From an uncultured Clostridia bacterium (lineage in GTDB: Bacteria > Bacillota > Clostridia > Christensenellales > Aristaeellaceae), in assembly GCA_934630705.1 (NCBI GenBank), contig CAKTWP010000032.1:1-20250 (forward strand): DNA of 20,250 bases, read 5' to 3'. Below the pieces are notes generated by a model. It ran no database searches, was not told the origin of the DNA, and saw nothing but the letters and a program-made list of their open reading frames with translations. Below, one piece after another: positions 7,143-14,968 of the stretch. The first letter of the stretch is position 1. Each line of letters opens with the position of its first letter. A program made the position numbers and the translations under genes.

Positions 7143-8555
7143 ATGAATCTCCTGCACACGCTGTTCCAGATCAAAGATCGGGACAAAAACGTCATGCCGT
7201 CTCAGGAAGCCATGGCGCTTTACAAGGAAAACATCAGCATCGCCTGGCCGTCCACCGTGGAAGGCGCGCTGATGAGCATTATCAGCTCAGTGGATACTGC
7301 CATGGTGGGCACCCTGGGCACCGCGGCCATCGCTTCTGTGGGCCTGACCAGCCAGCCCCGCATGATTTTGCTGATTGTGGCCCAGGCCCTGTGCGTGGGC
7401 ACCACGGCCATCTGTGCCCGCCGCAAAGGTGCGGGCGACCAGCGCGGGGCAAACAGCTGCCTGAACCAGTCTCTGGCCGTGGTGACGCTTCTGGGCATTC
7501 TCATGACGGTCCTCGGTTATTTCGGCGCAGGCTGGCTGATGCAGCTGGCCGGGGCCAACGAGGATACCCTGGAGATGAGCGTAAGTTACTTTCAAATCAT
7601 CAGCCTGGGCATGGTTTTCAATTGCTGGAGCCTGTGCATCTGCGCTGCCATGCGCGCCATCGGCAAAACCCGAATCACCATGGTGACAAATATTTCAGCC
7701 AATCTGATCAATGTCTGCCTGAATTATCTGCTGATTAACGGCCATTGCGGCTTCCCGGCGCTGGGTGTGCGCGGCGCGGCCATTGCCACAACCTGCGGCA
7801 CGATAATTTCCTGCTTTATTGCCATCGGTTTTGCCTGCAAAAAGAACGGATACTATCATCTGGAATTGCCCAAATTTGACCGCATAACCCTTTCCAGCCT
7901 CAGCACGGTGGGTTCCGGCTCGGTGCTGGAAGCGGCGTGTCTGCGAATCGGCTTTTTTATCATGGCCAAAATGGTGGCCGGTACGGGTACGGATTCCTTT
8001 GCGGCGTACCAGATTGTGTCCCAGGTTTCTTCTCTGTCCTTCACGCTGGGCGACGGCGTGGCCAGCGCCGCCACATCGCTGGTGGGCCAGAGTCTGGGAG
8101 CCAATCGCAAGGATCTGGCCCGGGCCCATGTGACGGTAAGCCGAAAGATCGGTATCGTGATTTCTCTGGGGCTGATTCTGGTCATCTTTGCGCTGCGGCG
8201 GCAATTGGCGCTGTTGTTTACCACGGATGAAGTGGTTATTCAGGGCGTCACGCTGTCCTTCTATGTGCTGATGCTGGGCATGCTTCCCCAGAACGGCCGG
8301 GTGATTTATTCCGGCTGTCTCCGTGGGGCGGGCGATGTGAAATATGTAGCGGTCTGCGCGCTCATCAGCGTAACGCTGCTGCGGCCTGTGCTCACGTATT
8401 TGTTCTGCTATCCGCTGGATGCCGCCATGCCCGGCTACTATATCGCCGTCATGGGCCCCTGGATCGCCTTTGTGATTGACGCGTTTGTGCGCCAGTATCT
8501 GCTGCATCGCCGCATCCGAATCGATGATACGTGGCTGGAAAAGAAGCTGACTTAA
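7143..8555 (+). CDS. MATE-family multidrug/organic cation exporter
   Basis: Multidrug and toxin extrusion family membrane protein, probably exchanging cations for toxic organic molecules. The substrate is unknown. The 470 residues are rich in hydrophobic helices, fitting the usual twelve membrane segments in two MatE repeats. The N-terminal repeat has SVDTAMVG at 49-56 and the cytoplasmic ARRKGAGD loop near 92-99. The second repeat begins near 245 (SSLSTVGSGSVLEA) and includes GDGVASAATSLVGQSLGAN. ATG 7143 has GAGG about 7 nt upstream. It follows exoA by 33 nt with no terminator between them, and ends before the strong terminator at 8597. Which MATE subfamily (NorM or DinF-like) cannot be settled by eye. 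Confidence 0.88.
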   Translation: MNLLHTLFQIKDRDKNVMPSQEAMALYKENISIAWPSTVEGALMSIISSVDTAMVGTLGTAAIASVGLTSQPRMILLIVAQALCVGTTAICARRKGAGDQRGANSCLNQSLAVVTLLGILMTVLGYFGAGWLMQLAGANEDTLEMSVSYFQIISLGMVFNCWSLCICAAMRAIGKTRITMVTNISANLINVCLNYLLINGHCGFPALGVRGAAIATTCGTIISCFIAIGFACKKNGYYHLELPKFDRITLSSLSTVGSGSVLEAACLRIGFFIMAKMVAGTGTDSFAAYQIVSQVSSLSFTLGDGVASAATSLVGQSLGANRKDLARAHVTVSRKIGIVISLGLILVIFALRRQLALLFTTDEVVIQGVTLSFYVLMLGMLPQNGRVIYSGCLRGAGDVKYVAVCALISVTLLRPVLTYLFCYPLDAAMPGYYIAVMGPWIAFVIDAFVRQYLLHRRIRIDDTWLEKKLT

Positions 8556-8596
8556 CGGCTTGACGAACGTTGTTTGGGAATTTCTTCTTCTATGGC

Positions 8597-8633
8597 AAAC
8601 CCGCCCTGTTCCGCGCGAAAAGGGCGGGTTTTT
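8597..8633 (+). terminator. Rho-independent terminator after the MATE gene
   Basis: An 11-bp perfect stem (8597-8607 with 8621-8631), GC-rich in the middle, has a 13-nt loop and runs into TTTTT at 8629-8633. The minus strand has only a three-T end, so it mainly serves the plus strand although the neighbouring minus-strand gene ends only 43 bp away. Confidence 0.93.
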
Positions 8634-8675
8634 CGTATCATGTGGATTTGGAGCACCGAAAGCGTTCCTGCAGGC

Positions 8676-9524
8676 TCACAGGGTTTTCGTATATAAAACA
8701 TATTGCCCGATGGACCGAAAGCCCAGTTCGGCCAGCACATGCTGCTGCGCATCCTCGCAGAAATAAATCAGATGCTTCGCCCCAGCTTCCCTGCATGCGT
8801 TCAGCGCGGCTGCCAGCAAATCCCGAAACACGTCCTCCTGAAACCGGTTGTCCGCAAACACTGTCCCGAACACTTCATAGGCCGCGCTGCCGCGGGACAG
8901 GAAGATTGCCGCCATGGGCGCATCCGCTTTCCTGTAAACAAAAATGATCCAGTTATCCAGCGTCTCAAAAATCCGATCACAATTCCAATAGGTCTCGGAA
9001 TCGGCATGATACACGGCCCGAAACTGCTGGAAATTCCTACGTGAAATCCGTTCGATGTTCGGAGCGCATGGGAAGGACGCTGCTCTTCCAAAGGAAAAAA
9101 CATGGTTCCAGCTTTTTTCAATGCATTGAAAGCCGTTGGATTGAAGAAAAGCGATTGCCTCGTGGTTTTCAGCCGGATAACCGAAATAGGCCGTGTATCC
9201 GGCAAAACGATCCGACAGCCGGGCCAGCAGCTCGCTTAGCGCCTGCGCCGTGCCGCGCTGGATATTGCATCCATCAATTTGGAGATACCGATCTTTCGGA
9301 ATCCAATCATACGAAATCCATCCAGCAACCGATCCTTCCAGGAGAAACAGCAGCAGTTCGGCTGTTTCTTGCGTCAGTGCTTTTTCCGCTGCCTTGCAAA
9401 AGTCGGCCCGGGTCTTGATTCCATCAGCATAGGTCGGATAGCAGGAATGCGCCGGGTCCCGCGCCAAAGCGTAAGCGCTGTCCCCATACGTTTGTATGTC
9501 TTCCATTGTGGCGGGGATGAGCAT
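8676..9524 (-). CDS. Tandem GNAT-like acetyltransferase, substrate unknown
   Basis: The 282 residues look like two GNAT-type halves. The first ends near residue 145 with ENHEAIAFLQSNGFQCIEKS, the usual last-helix and GF ending of acetyltransferases. The second (about 160-282) ends AEDAQQHVLAELGFRSIGQY-like, with the same pattern. Neither half shows a crisp acetyl-CoA loop of the R/Q-x-x-G-x-G/A type; the second has ADNRFQEDVF at that place, so one or both halves may be catalytically weak or diverged. ATG at 9522-9524 has AGGAGG at 9531-9536. No strong promoter is visible in 9525-9608. It converges with the MATE gene and lies downstream of tRNA-Pro. Family assignment is from pattern only. Confidence 0.6.
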   Translation of the reverse strand: MLIPATMEDIQTYGDSAYALARDPAHSCYPTYADGIKTRADFCKAAEKALTQETAELLLFLLEGSVAGWISYDWIPKDRYLQIDGCNIQRGTAQALSELLARLSDRFAGYTAYFGYPAENHEAIAFLQSNGFQCIEKSWNHVFSFGRAASFPCAPNIERISRRNFQQFRAVYHADSETYWNCDRIFETLDNWIIFVYRKADAPMAAIFLSRGSAAYEVFGTVFADNRFQEDVFRDLLAAALNACREAGAKHLIYFCEDAQQHVLAELGFRSIGQYVLYTKTL

Positions 9525-9608
9525 GCTTGTCCTCCTTTATTTTCTGCTTTGGATTCACGGTTTTGCTTACGAAATTCCTATTCGCCCTGCGCCGGATTCC
9601 GCGTAAAG

Positions 9609-9648
9609 AAAAAACACGGCGGTTTCATGTAAAATCGAAACCACCGTG
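9609..9648 (-). terminator. Rho-independent terminator of tRNA-Pro
   Basis: Stem 9615-9626 with 9637-9648 (12 positions, one mismatch), 10-nt loop, then six T on the minus strand (9609-9614). It begins just after the CCA end of the tRNA and separates it from the acetyltransferase gene. Confidence 0.9.
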
Positions 9649-9654
9649 CTGTTT

Positions 9655-9731
9655 TGGTCTGGGTGAGAGGATTTGAACCTCCGGCCTCTTGAACCCCATT
9701 CAAGCACGCTACCAAGCTGCGCTACACCCAG
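9655..9731 (-). tRNA. tRNA-Pro, anticodon GGG, CCA encoded
   Basis: The minus strand folds as a cloverleaf. The acceptor stem CTGGGTG pairs with CACCCAG, and the anticodon stem CTTGA pairs with TCAAG. The seven-base loop ATGGGGT puts GGG at positions 34-36, so it reads CCU/CCC proline codons. The T arm has TTCAAAT in the loop, and the D arm contains AGCTTGGTA. Discriminator A and a chromosomally encoded CCA (9655-9657 on the complementary strand) follow. C1-G72 with A73 agrees with bacterial tRNA-Pro. The 74-nt body is 9658-9731. It stands alone with its own promoter and terminator. Confidence 0.97.
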
Positions 9732-9747
9732 ATGCCGGTTCATCGCC

Positions 9748-9770
9748 AATGCATATCTATTTTATGCATT
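9748..9770. repeat. 8-bp inverted repeat over the tRNA promoter -10
   Basis: AATGCATA (9748-9755) and TATGCATT (9763-9770) are exact reverse complements around a 7-nt centre that includes most of the tRNA -10 (9759-9764). It could be an operator or a chance AT-rich palindrome. Confidence 0.5.
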
Positions 9771-9787
9771 TTCCGCTGTTTTGTCAA
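9759..9787 (-). promoter_or_regulatory. Promoter of tRNA-Pro
   Basis: On the minus strand: consensus TTGACA (9782-9787), a 17-bp spacer and TAAAAT (9759-9764). It lies about 28 bp before the tRNA 5' end, leaving a short leader to be removed by RNase P. Confidence 0.9.
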
Positions 9788-9894
9788 GCACTTTCTGCGC
9801 GTTCCTCGCCGAAATGTCTGGATTTCAGATTGCGTATCCGTTTTTCTGGCATATCAAGTTTTCTTCCTGTTTCGGGTTTCTTTTCCAGCGCAAA

Positions 9895-9905
9895 TGTGGT
9901 ATACT
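9895..9905 (+). promoter_or_regulatory. Likely extended -10 promoter of the AraC gene
   Basis: TGTGGTATACT gives TATACT (9900-9905) with a TGG extension, and only a poor TTTCTT at -35 (9877-9882, spacing 17). The core TGTGGTATA matches the exoA and yicC promoters. The leader to the gene is about 22 nt. Confidence 0.6.
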
Positions 9906-9933
9906 GTTACAAATCTTTTTTGCAGGAGGATGC

Positions 9934-10752
9934 ATGAAGCGCACGCCGGCAGACACCGATTTTTATGAAATCCAGCGGGATGGCATGACCTCCGCTGATT
10001 TTTGGCGTTCCCACAACAACGGCTGTCTGCCCCATTTTCATTCCAGCATCGAGCTGGTGTATGTGGAGCAGGGCGCCATGACGGCGATTCTGGATGGTCA
10101 GGCATATGTGGTGCCCGCCGGGCACTTGCTGCTCACATCCAGCTATGCCGTTCATGCCTATCGCACCGAGGAAAGCCAGAGCAACGATGTGATCGTGCTG
10201 ATTATTCCGCTGGCCAGCGTGCCGTCTCTGCAGAAAAAGCTGAACAAAAAGGCCTTTGCGCAGGTGGTATATGATGCCCGGCAGGACGAGGAAATTCAGG
10301 CGCTGCTGCCGCTTTTGCCCAAGCATCGGGCCCAATACAGCCTGGAAACCACCAAAGGAATTTCCTATTTTCTGCTGGGTCTGCTCATTGAACGGGTTGG
10401 GCTGGTGGATCAGCCCAGCAATCAGCAAAGCGGGCTGATGCGGGATGTGTTGATTTATCTGCAAAGCAATTATCAGCAGCCCCTGCGGATGGAAAGCCTG
10501 GCCAAGCAATTCGGATACAGCAAAAGCCGTTTTTCCCGGCTGTTTCACGATCATCTGGGCTGCTCCATGATCGAGTATCTGGCCGCGCTGCGCTGCCGTC
10601 AGGCGGCTCAGCTGCTGCTGGAAAGCGACATGACCATGCTGGATATTTCTCTGGGCGTGGGCTTTGAATGTCTGCGCACCTTTTATCGCGCCTTCAAATC
10701 CTGTTATGACATGACCCCCTCCCAATACATCAAGGCGCATACCCGGGAATAA
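9934..10752 (+). CDS. AraC-family transcriptional regulator with N-terminal cupin
   Basis: Predicted ligand-responsive regulator of 272 residues. An AraC-type cupin sensor covers about residues 30-95, with HFHSSIELVYVEQGAMTAIL and PAGHLLLTSSYAVHAYR. The AraC DNA-binding domain covers about 170-268. Its first helix-turn-helix has MESLAKQFGYSKSRFSRLF, and its second ends in the family signature DISLGVGFECLRTFYRAF followed by TPSQYI. Earlier in-frame ATGs would run back over the tRNA and its promoter. The ATG at 9934 has AGGAGG at 9924-9929 and agrees with the cupin boundary. Divergent from tRNA-Pro and convergent with the V-ATPase operon; the target and ligand are unknown. H34, H36 and H74 resemble the metal/sugar-binding edge of many AraC cupins. 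Confidence 0.88.
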   Translation: MKRTPADTDFYEIQRDGMTSADFWRSHNNGCLPHFHSSIELVYVEQGAMTAILDGQAYVVPAGHLLLTSSYAVHAYRTEESQSNDVIVLIIPLASVPSLQKKLNKKAFAQVVYDARQDEEIQALLPLLPKHRAQYSLETTKGISYFLLGLLIERVGLVDQPSNQQSGLMRDVLIYLQSNYQQPLRMESLAKQFGYSKSRFSRLFHDHLGCSMIEYLAALRCRQAAQLLLESDMTMLDISLGVGFECLRTFYRAFKSCYDMTPSQYIKAHTRE

Positions 10753-10775
10753 ACTGATTTACCGCCGCATTGCAG

Positions 10776-10816
10776 CAGCGCCCGCAAAGCCTTTATGCTC
10801 TGCGGGCGCTGTTTTT
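10776..10816 (+). terminator. Rho-independent terminator after the AraC gene
   Basis: An 11-bp GC-rich perfect stem (10776-10786 with 10801-10811) is extended by an inner AGC/GCT pair and followed by TTTTT (10812-10816). The minus strand has no T tail here, so the V-ATPase transcript has no clear terminator at this place. Confidence 0.93.
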
Positions 10817-10824
10817 ACGCGTAT

Positions 10825-11469
10825 TTATTGGGCTTGCCGTTCAGCGATCATATCCTTCACCTTCATCAGGCGAGTCAGGGAAGCGCGCTCGTTTTCATCC
10901 AGCTTCATGGAGATCACGCGAATCGTCTCCTCAAACTGGGGAATCATCACGTATTCCAGCGCGTTCACCCGGCGGCGGGTCTTTTCAATTTCATCCGCCA
11001 GCAGATCGCAGGCCTTTTCCACCTCGGCCAGCTGAATCAGCTTGGGCAGCAGGGCGGCCATGGTGGCGATCGCGTCATCCAGATCGGCGCTGGTTTCGGC
11101 CAGGCCGTAAGGCAGGGCGCTGTTCTTCGCGTTTTCCTGCACAGCAGTAATCGTGGGCACATGCACGGACAGCACGCTCCGCTGGCCCAGCTCGATGGCA
11201 GCGCTGCGCGCAGGATACATGATGGCTTCTTCCAGGCTCTGGCTGTCCATCACGGCACGGGCCAAAGCGAAATCGCCCAGCGCCCCCTTTAATTCCTGCT
11301 CCACTTCCTTGCGGAGCCTGGCGTCCTGCCGCACCAGCACGATGAACTGGCGCACCATTTCATCCCGCTTATCCTTAAGCAGCTTATGGCCGCGCTTGGC
11401 CGTCACCAGCCGGCGCTTGATGCGGGTTAATTCCATGCGCGTGGGGTTCACGCGAAGCGCGGTAGCCAT
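10825..11469 (-). CDS. ntpD: V-type ATPase subunit D (central stalk rotor)
   Basis: Subunit D forms the central shaft that turns inside the A3B3 head and couples catalysis to the membrane ring. The 214 residues show the family start NPTRMELTRIKRRLVTAKRG and a long N-terminal helix. The second helix near the end has KTRRRVNALEYVMIPQFEET, the highly conserved part. The start (11467-11469) overlaps the ntpB stop by one base (TGATG), with AGGAGG inside the ntpB end, so translation is coupled. It is the last gene of the operon. There is no ntpJ-like potassium transporter gene after it, unlike E. hirae. Confidence 0.95.
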   Translation of the reverse strand: MATALRVNPTRMELTRIKRRLVTAKRGHKLLKDKRDEMVRQFIVLVRQDARLRKEVEQELKGALGDFALARAVMDSQSLEEAIMYPARSAAIELGQRSVLSVHVPTITAVQENAKNSALPYGLAETSADLDDAIATMAALLPKLIQLAEVEKACDLLADEIEKTRRRVNALEYVMIPQFEETIRVISMKLDENERASLTRLMKVKDMIAERQAQ

Positions 11470-12851
11470 CAGGCTTCCTCCTTCTTGGGCAGATACTGAT
11501 CCAGCATGTCATCCCGGATACGCTTCAGCTCGGACCGGGGCAGCATGGCCAGCAGCTTCCAGCCGATGTCCAGCGTTTCTTCCACGCTGCGGTTAGTCTG
11601 ATAGCCCTGAGAAACGTATTCCTTTTCGAACGCATCCGCGAAAGCGGCATACTGCTTATCCACGTCCGACAACGCCGCGTCGCCCAGAATCACAGCCAAT
11701 TCCTTGGCGTCCTTGCCGCGGGAATAGGCGGCGAACAGCTGGTTCATGGTGGCAGCGTGATCCTCGCGGGTCTTGCCCTTGCCAATGCCCTTGTCCTTCA
11801 GACGGCTCAGGGAGGGCAGCACATCAATGGGCGGCTGAATGCCCTTGCGGTACAGCTCGCGGCTGAGGATGATCTGTCCCTCGGTGATGTAGCCTGTCAG
11901 GTCAGGGATGGGATGGGTTTTATCGTCTTCCGGCATGGTCAGGATAGGAATCTGGGTAATGGAGCCTTCCTTCCCCACCACCCGGCCGGCCCGCTCATAC
12001 ATGGTGGCAAGGTCGGTATACAGATAGCCGGGATAGCCGCGGCGGCCGGGCACTTCCTTCCGGGCTGCGGAAACCTCGCGCAGCGCCTCGGCATAGTTGG
12101 TGATATCCGTGAGGATAACCAGCACATGCATGCCCTTTTCATATGCCAGGTATTCCGCCGCCGTCAGCGCCATACGCGGGGTGGCGATACGCTCGATGGC
12201 GGGGTCGTTGGCCAGATTCATGAACAGCACAGCCCGCTCAATAGCGCCGGTGCGCTTGAAGTCGCTGATGAAATAATCCGCTTCTTCAAAGGTGATGCCG
12301 ATCGCGCCGAACACCACGGCAAACTTGCTGTCCGTGCCCAGCACCTTTGCCTGGCGGGCAATCTGCGTTGCCAGCTGGGCGTGCGGCAGACCGCTGCCGG
12401 AAAACACGGGCAGCTTCTGGCCGCGTACCAGGGTATTCAGGCCGTCAATGGCGGAAATACCGGTCTGGATAAATTCGCTGGGATAGTTGCGGGCGGCAGG
12501 GTTCAGCGGAGAACCGTTAATGTCCATCCGCTTTTCTGGAATCAGCGCAGGGCCGCCATCCTTGGGATTGCCCATGCCGTCAAACACCCGGCCCAGCATA
12601 TCCGGGGCCACGGAAAGCTCAATGCTCCGGCCCAGGAAACGGGCTTTGGCGTTATCGATGCGCAGGCCGTTACTGGATTCAAAGAGCTGCACAAGCGCCT
12701 TGTCCTCGTTGATTTCCAGCACCTTGCCCTGACGGATTTCGCCATCCGCCTGCTCGATTTCCACCAGCTCGTCATACTTGACGCCAGCCACGCCTTCCAC
12801 CAGCATCAGCGGGCCCACGACTTCCCGGATGGTGCGATATTCCTTGAGCAT
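11469..12851 (-). CDS. ntpB: V-type ATPase subunit B (regulatory, non-catalytic)
   Basis: Subunit B alternates with A in the V1 head and lacks a full P-loop. The 460 residues contain, near 151-159, the B-type SGSGLPHAQ where A subunits have GPFGSGKT. TNYAEALREVSAARKEVPGR and GYPGYLYTDLATMYERAG follow, as expected. Two starts compete: GTG at 12857 is only 3 nt from AGGAGG, while ATG at 12851 lies 9 nt away and gives MLKEYRTI, matching the E. hirae protein (MIKEYRTI). The ATG is preferred; it leaves 2 nt after the ntpA stop. If GTG is used instead, the protein gains two residues and the genes overlap by 4 nt. Confidence 0.95.
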   Translation of the reverse strand: MLKEYRTIREVVGPLMLVEGVAGVKYDELVEIEQADGEIRQGKVLEINEDKALVQLFESSNGLRIDNAKARFLGRSIELSVAPDMLGRVFDGMGNPKDGGPALIPEKRMDINGSPLNPAARNYPSEFIQTGISAIDGLNTLVRGQKLPVFSGSGLPHAQLATQIARQAKVLGTDSKFAVVFGAIGITFEEADYFISDFKRTGAIERAVLFMNLANDPAIERIATPRMALTAAEYLAYEKGMHVLVILTDITNYAEALREVSAARKEVPGRRGYPGYLYTDLATMYERAGRVVGKEGSITQIPILTMPEDDKTHPIPDLTGYITEGQIILSRELYRKGIQPPIDVLPSLSRLKDKGIGKGKTREDHAATMNQLFAAYSRGKDAKELAVILGDAALSDVDKQYAAFADAFEKEYVSQGYQTNRSVEETLDIGWKLLAMLPRSELKRIRDDMLDQYLPKKEEA

Positions 12852-12853
12852 GC

Positions 12854-14620
12854 TCACATCCCTCCTTCGGTCAGCAGCGCGCCGATCTGATCGTTCAGCT
12901 CGGACTCGATTTTGTTAAACTGCGCCATGTCTTCTTCCTTGATATACTTGGCCCGGCCGATGCGCTCCCGCACAGGCATGCCCAACACCTGAGAAAGATT
13001 GGCCCCCTGATCCAAAGCGGCCCGGCCCTTTTCGCCAAAGAGCAGAATCAGGCGCAGCATATGATATTGCTTCTGGGGGGAGGTATATGTATCCACATCG
13101 TCAAAGGCGTTCTGATGCAGATAGTCCTCGCGGATGGAACGGGCCACTTCCATGGTCAGCCGGTCCTTCCAGCTCAGCGCGTCCACGCCAACCAGACGCA
13201 CGATTTCTTCCAGCTCGGCCTCGTTCTGGAGAATCTGCATGGCCTTGGCCCGCAGTTCCTTCCATTCAGGGGTCACGTTATCGTCAAACCAGTCGGAGAG
13301 ATGATCGGCGTACAGCGAATAAGACTGCAGCCAATCAATGGCCGGGAAATGACGCTTATACGCCAGCTGTGCGGACAGCCCCCAGAACACCTTCACGATT
13401 CGCAGGGTGGCCTGAGAAACGGGCTCGGAAATATCGCCGCCGGGAGGCGACACAGCGCCGATAGCGGTGATGGTGCCCTCGCGGCCATCGCTGCCCAGGC
13501 ATTTCACATAGCCGGCCCGCTCGTAAAACTCTGCGATGCGGCTGGCCAGATAGGCCGGATAGCCTTCTTCGCCGGGCATTTCTTCCAGACGGCCGCTCAT
13601 TTCGCGCAGAGCCTCGGCCCAGCGGCTGGTAGAGTCAGCCATGATGGCCACCTTATAGCCCATATCCCGGTAGTATTCCGCAATGGTGATGCCGGTATAA
13701 ATGGAAGCTTCGCGGGCCGCCACAGGCATATCCGAGGTGTTGGCAATCAGCACGGTGCGCTTCATCAGGGATTCGCCGGTGCGCGGGTCATGCAGCTCCG
13801 GAAACTCCATCAGCACGTCCGTCATCTCGTTGCCGCGTTCGCCGCAGCCCACATACACGATAATATCCGCGTCCGCCCATTTGGCCAGCTGATGCTGCAC
13901 CACCGTTTTGCCGGAGCCGAAGGGGCCGGGCACGGCAGCCACGCCGCCGGATGCGATGGGGAACAGCGTGTCAATCACGCGCTGTCCGGTAATCATCGGG
14001 GCCTTGGGAGACATCTTTTCCCGATACGGCCGGCCGCGGCGGACAGGCCATTTCTGCAGCATAGTAATTTTCTGCTCCCTGCCCTGGTCATCTACCAGCA
14101 CGCAGATCACATCTTCCAGCCGGGCAGCCCCCCGGTGGATGGACTTGACCGTGCCGCCCATTTTATAGGGCACCATGATTCGATGTTCCACCACGGCGCT
14201 TTCCTGCACCGTGCCCAGAATATCGCCCTGCTGCACCTTGTCCCCCACGCAGACCTTGGGCTCAAAGCCCCATTCCTTTTCCCGGTCCAAAGAGGGCACT
14301 TCCACGCCGCGGGTGATACGCTCGCCCACCTTATCGCGGATCTTGGTCAGCGGCCGCTGAATGCCGTCAAAGATGGATTCGATCAGACCGGGGCCCAGCT
14401 CCACGGAAAGGGGCGCGCCGGTGGATTCCACCGGTTCGCCCGGGCCCAGGCCGGAGGTTTCTTCGTATACCTGGATGGAGGCCTTATCGCCGCGCAGCTC
14501 GATCACCTCGCCCACCAGGCGGCTGTGGCTCACGCGTACCACGTCGTACATCCGCGCGTCCGCCATGCCGGTGGCCATAATGAGGGGGCCTGCCACCTTC
14601 ACTATCGTTCCCTGCGCCAT
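12854..14620 (-). CDS. ntpA: V-type ATPase catalytic subunit A
   Basis: Catalytic subunit that binds and hydrolyses (or makes) ATP. The 588 residues are normal length and include the long V-type non-homologous insert before the nucleotide domain. The Walker A motif GPFGSGKT is at 232-239, the catalytic glutamate lies in GER (E261), and ADSTSRWAEALREMSGRLEE is at about 329-348. GPLIMATGMADARMYDVV marks the N-terminal barrel. ATG 14618-14620 has AGGAG 8 nt upstream. The stop overlaps the ribosome binding region of ntpB. It is the fourth gene from the 3' end; the head genes A, B and D follow subunit F, the classic V/A-type order. Confidence 0.97.
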   Translation of the reverse strand: MAQGTIVKVAGPLIMATGMADARMYDVVRVSHSRLVGEVIELRGDKASIQVYEETSGLGPGEPVESTGAPLSVELGPGLIESIFDGIQRPLTKIRDKVGERITRGVEVPSLDREKEWGFEPKVCVGDKVQQGDILGTVQESAVVEHRIMVPYKMGGTVKSIHRGAARLEDVICVLVDDQGREQKITMLQKWPVRRGRPYREKMSPKAPMITGQRVIDTLFPIASGGVAAVPGPFGSGKTVVQHQLAKWADADIIVYVGCGERGNEMTDVLMEFPELHDPRTGESLMKRTVLIANTSDMPVAAREASIYTGITIAEYYRDMGYKVAIMADSTSRWAEALREMSGRLEEMPGEEGYPAYLASRIAEFYERAGYVKCLGSDGREGTITAIGAVSPPGGDISEPVSQATLRIVKVFWGLSAQLAYKRHFPAIDWLQSYSLYADHLSDWFDDNVTPEWKELRAKAMQILQNEAELEEIVRLVGVDALSWKDRLTMEVARSIREDYLHQNAFDDVDTYTSPQKQYHMLRLILLFGEKGRAALDQGANLSQVLGMPVRERIGRAKYIKEEDMAQFNKIESELNDQIGALLTEGGM

Positions 14621-14632
14621 ATATCTATCTCC

Positions 14633-14968
14633 TTATTGCTCTTCATCAATCAGAATGTTCGCGCCGATGGCCTTTTCCACGTTGGCGTGAACCCGCTCCA
14701 TGCCCAGCCCATCCGTTCCGCCCGAGCCCGGAATGGGGATCAGGATCACGGAAGGGTCGGTCTTATAGCGTTCAAAGGTTTCCTGGCCCACCCGGGCGGC
14801 ATGCTCGGTGATAAAAATCACCCGCACGTTTTCCTGCACCAGCTGATGCACAGCCCGGGCCACGCCCTGGTCGGTATCCGCGGCAAGGGCGCGCATGCCA
14901 ATGGTACGGAACGCGCCGATGACCTCCTGCTCGCCCACTGCGCCAATGCCGTATCGCGTATCAGCCAT
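14633..14968 (-). CDS. V-type ATPase subunit F (central stalk)
   Basis: Small Rossmann-like protein that binds subunit D and regulates rotation (named NtpG in E. hirae). From the ATG at 14966-14968 it has 111 residues: MADTRYGIGAVGEQEVIGAF at the start, then HQLVQENVRVIFITEHAA and ILIPIPGS, as in the family. The start overlaps the ntpC stop by 8 nt. Its Shine-Dalgarno is weak (AAAGG about 14 nt away). A GTG three codons upstream (14975-14977) is better spaced from that AAAGG and could be used instead. A longer form beginning at 15007 would add arginine-rich residues and is not favoured. Confidence 0.92.
   Translation of the reverse strand: MADTRYGIGAVGEQEVIGAFRTIGMRALAADTDQGVARAVHQLVQENVRVIFITEHAARVGQETFERYKTDPSVILIPIPGSGGTDGLGMERVHANVEKAIGANILIDEEQ

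Noticed and set aside
9567..9749. Minus-strand 60-codon frame
   Set aside because: It covers the tRNA-Pro gene and its terminator.
9673..9933. Extra 87 codons at the front of the AraC gene
   Set aside because: They lie over the tRNA and both promoters. AGGAGG and the cupin boundary support the ATG at 9934.
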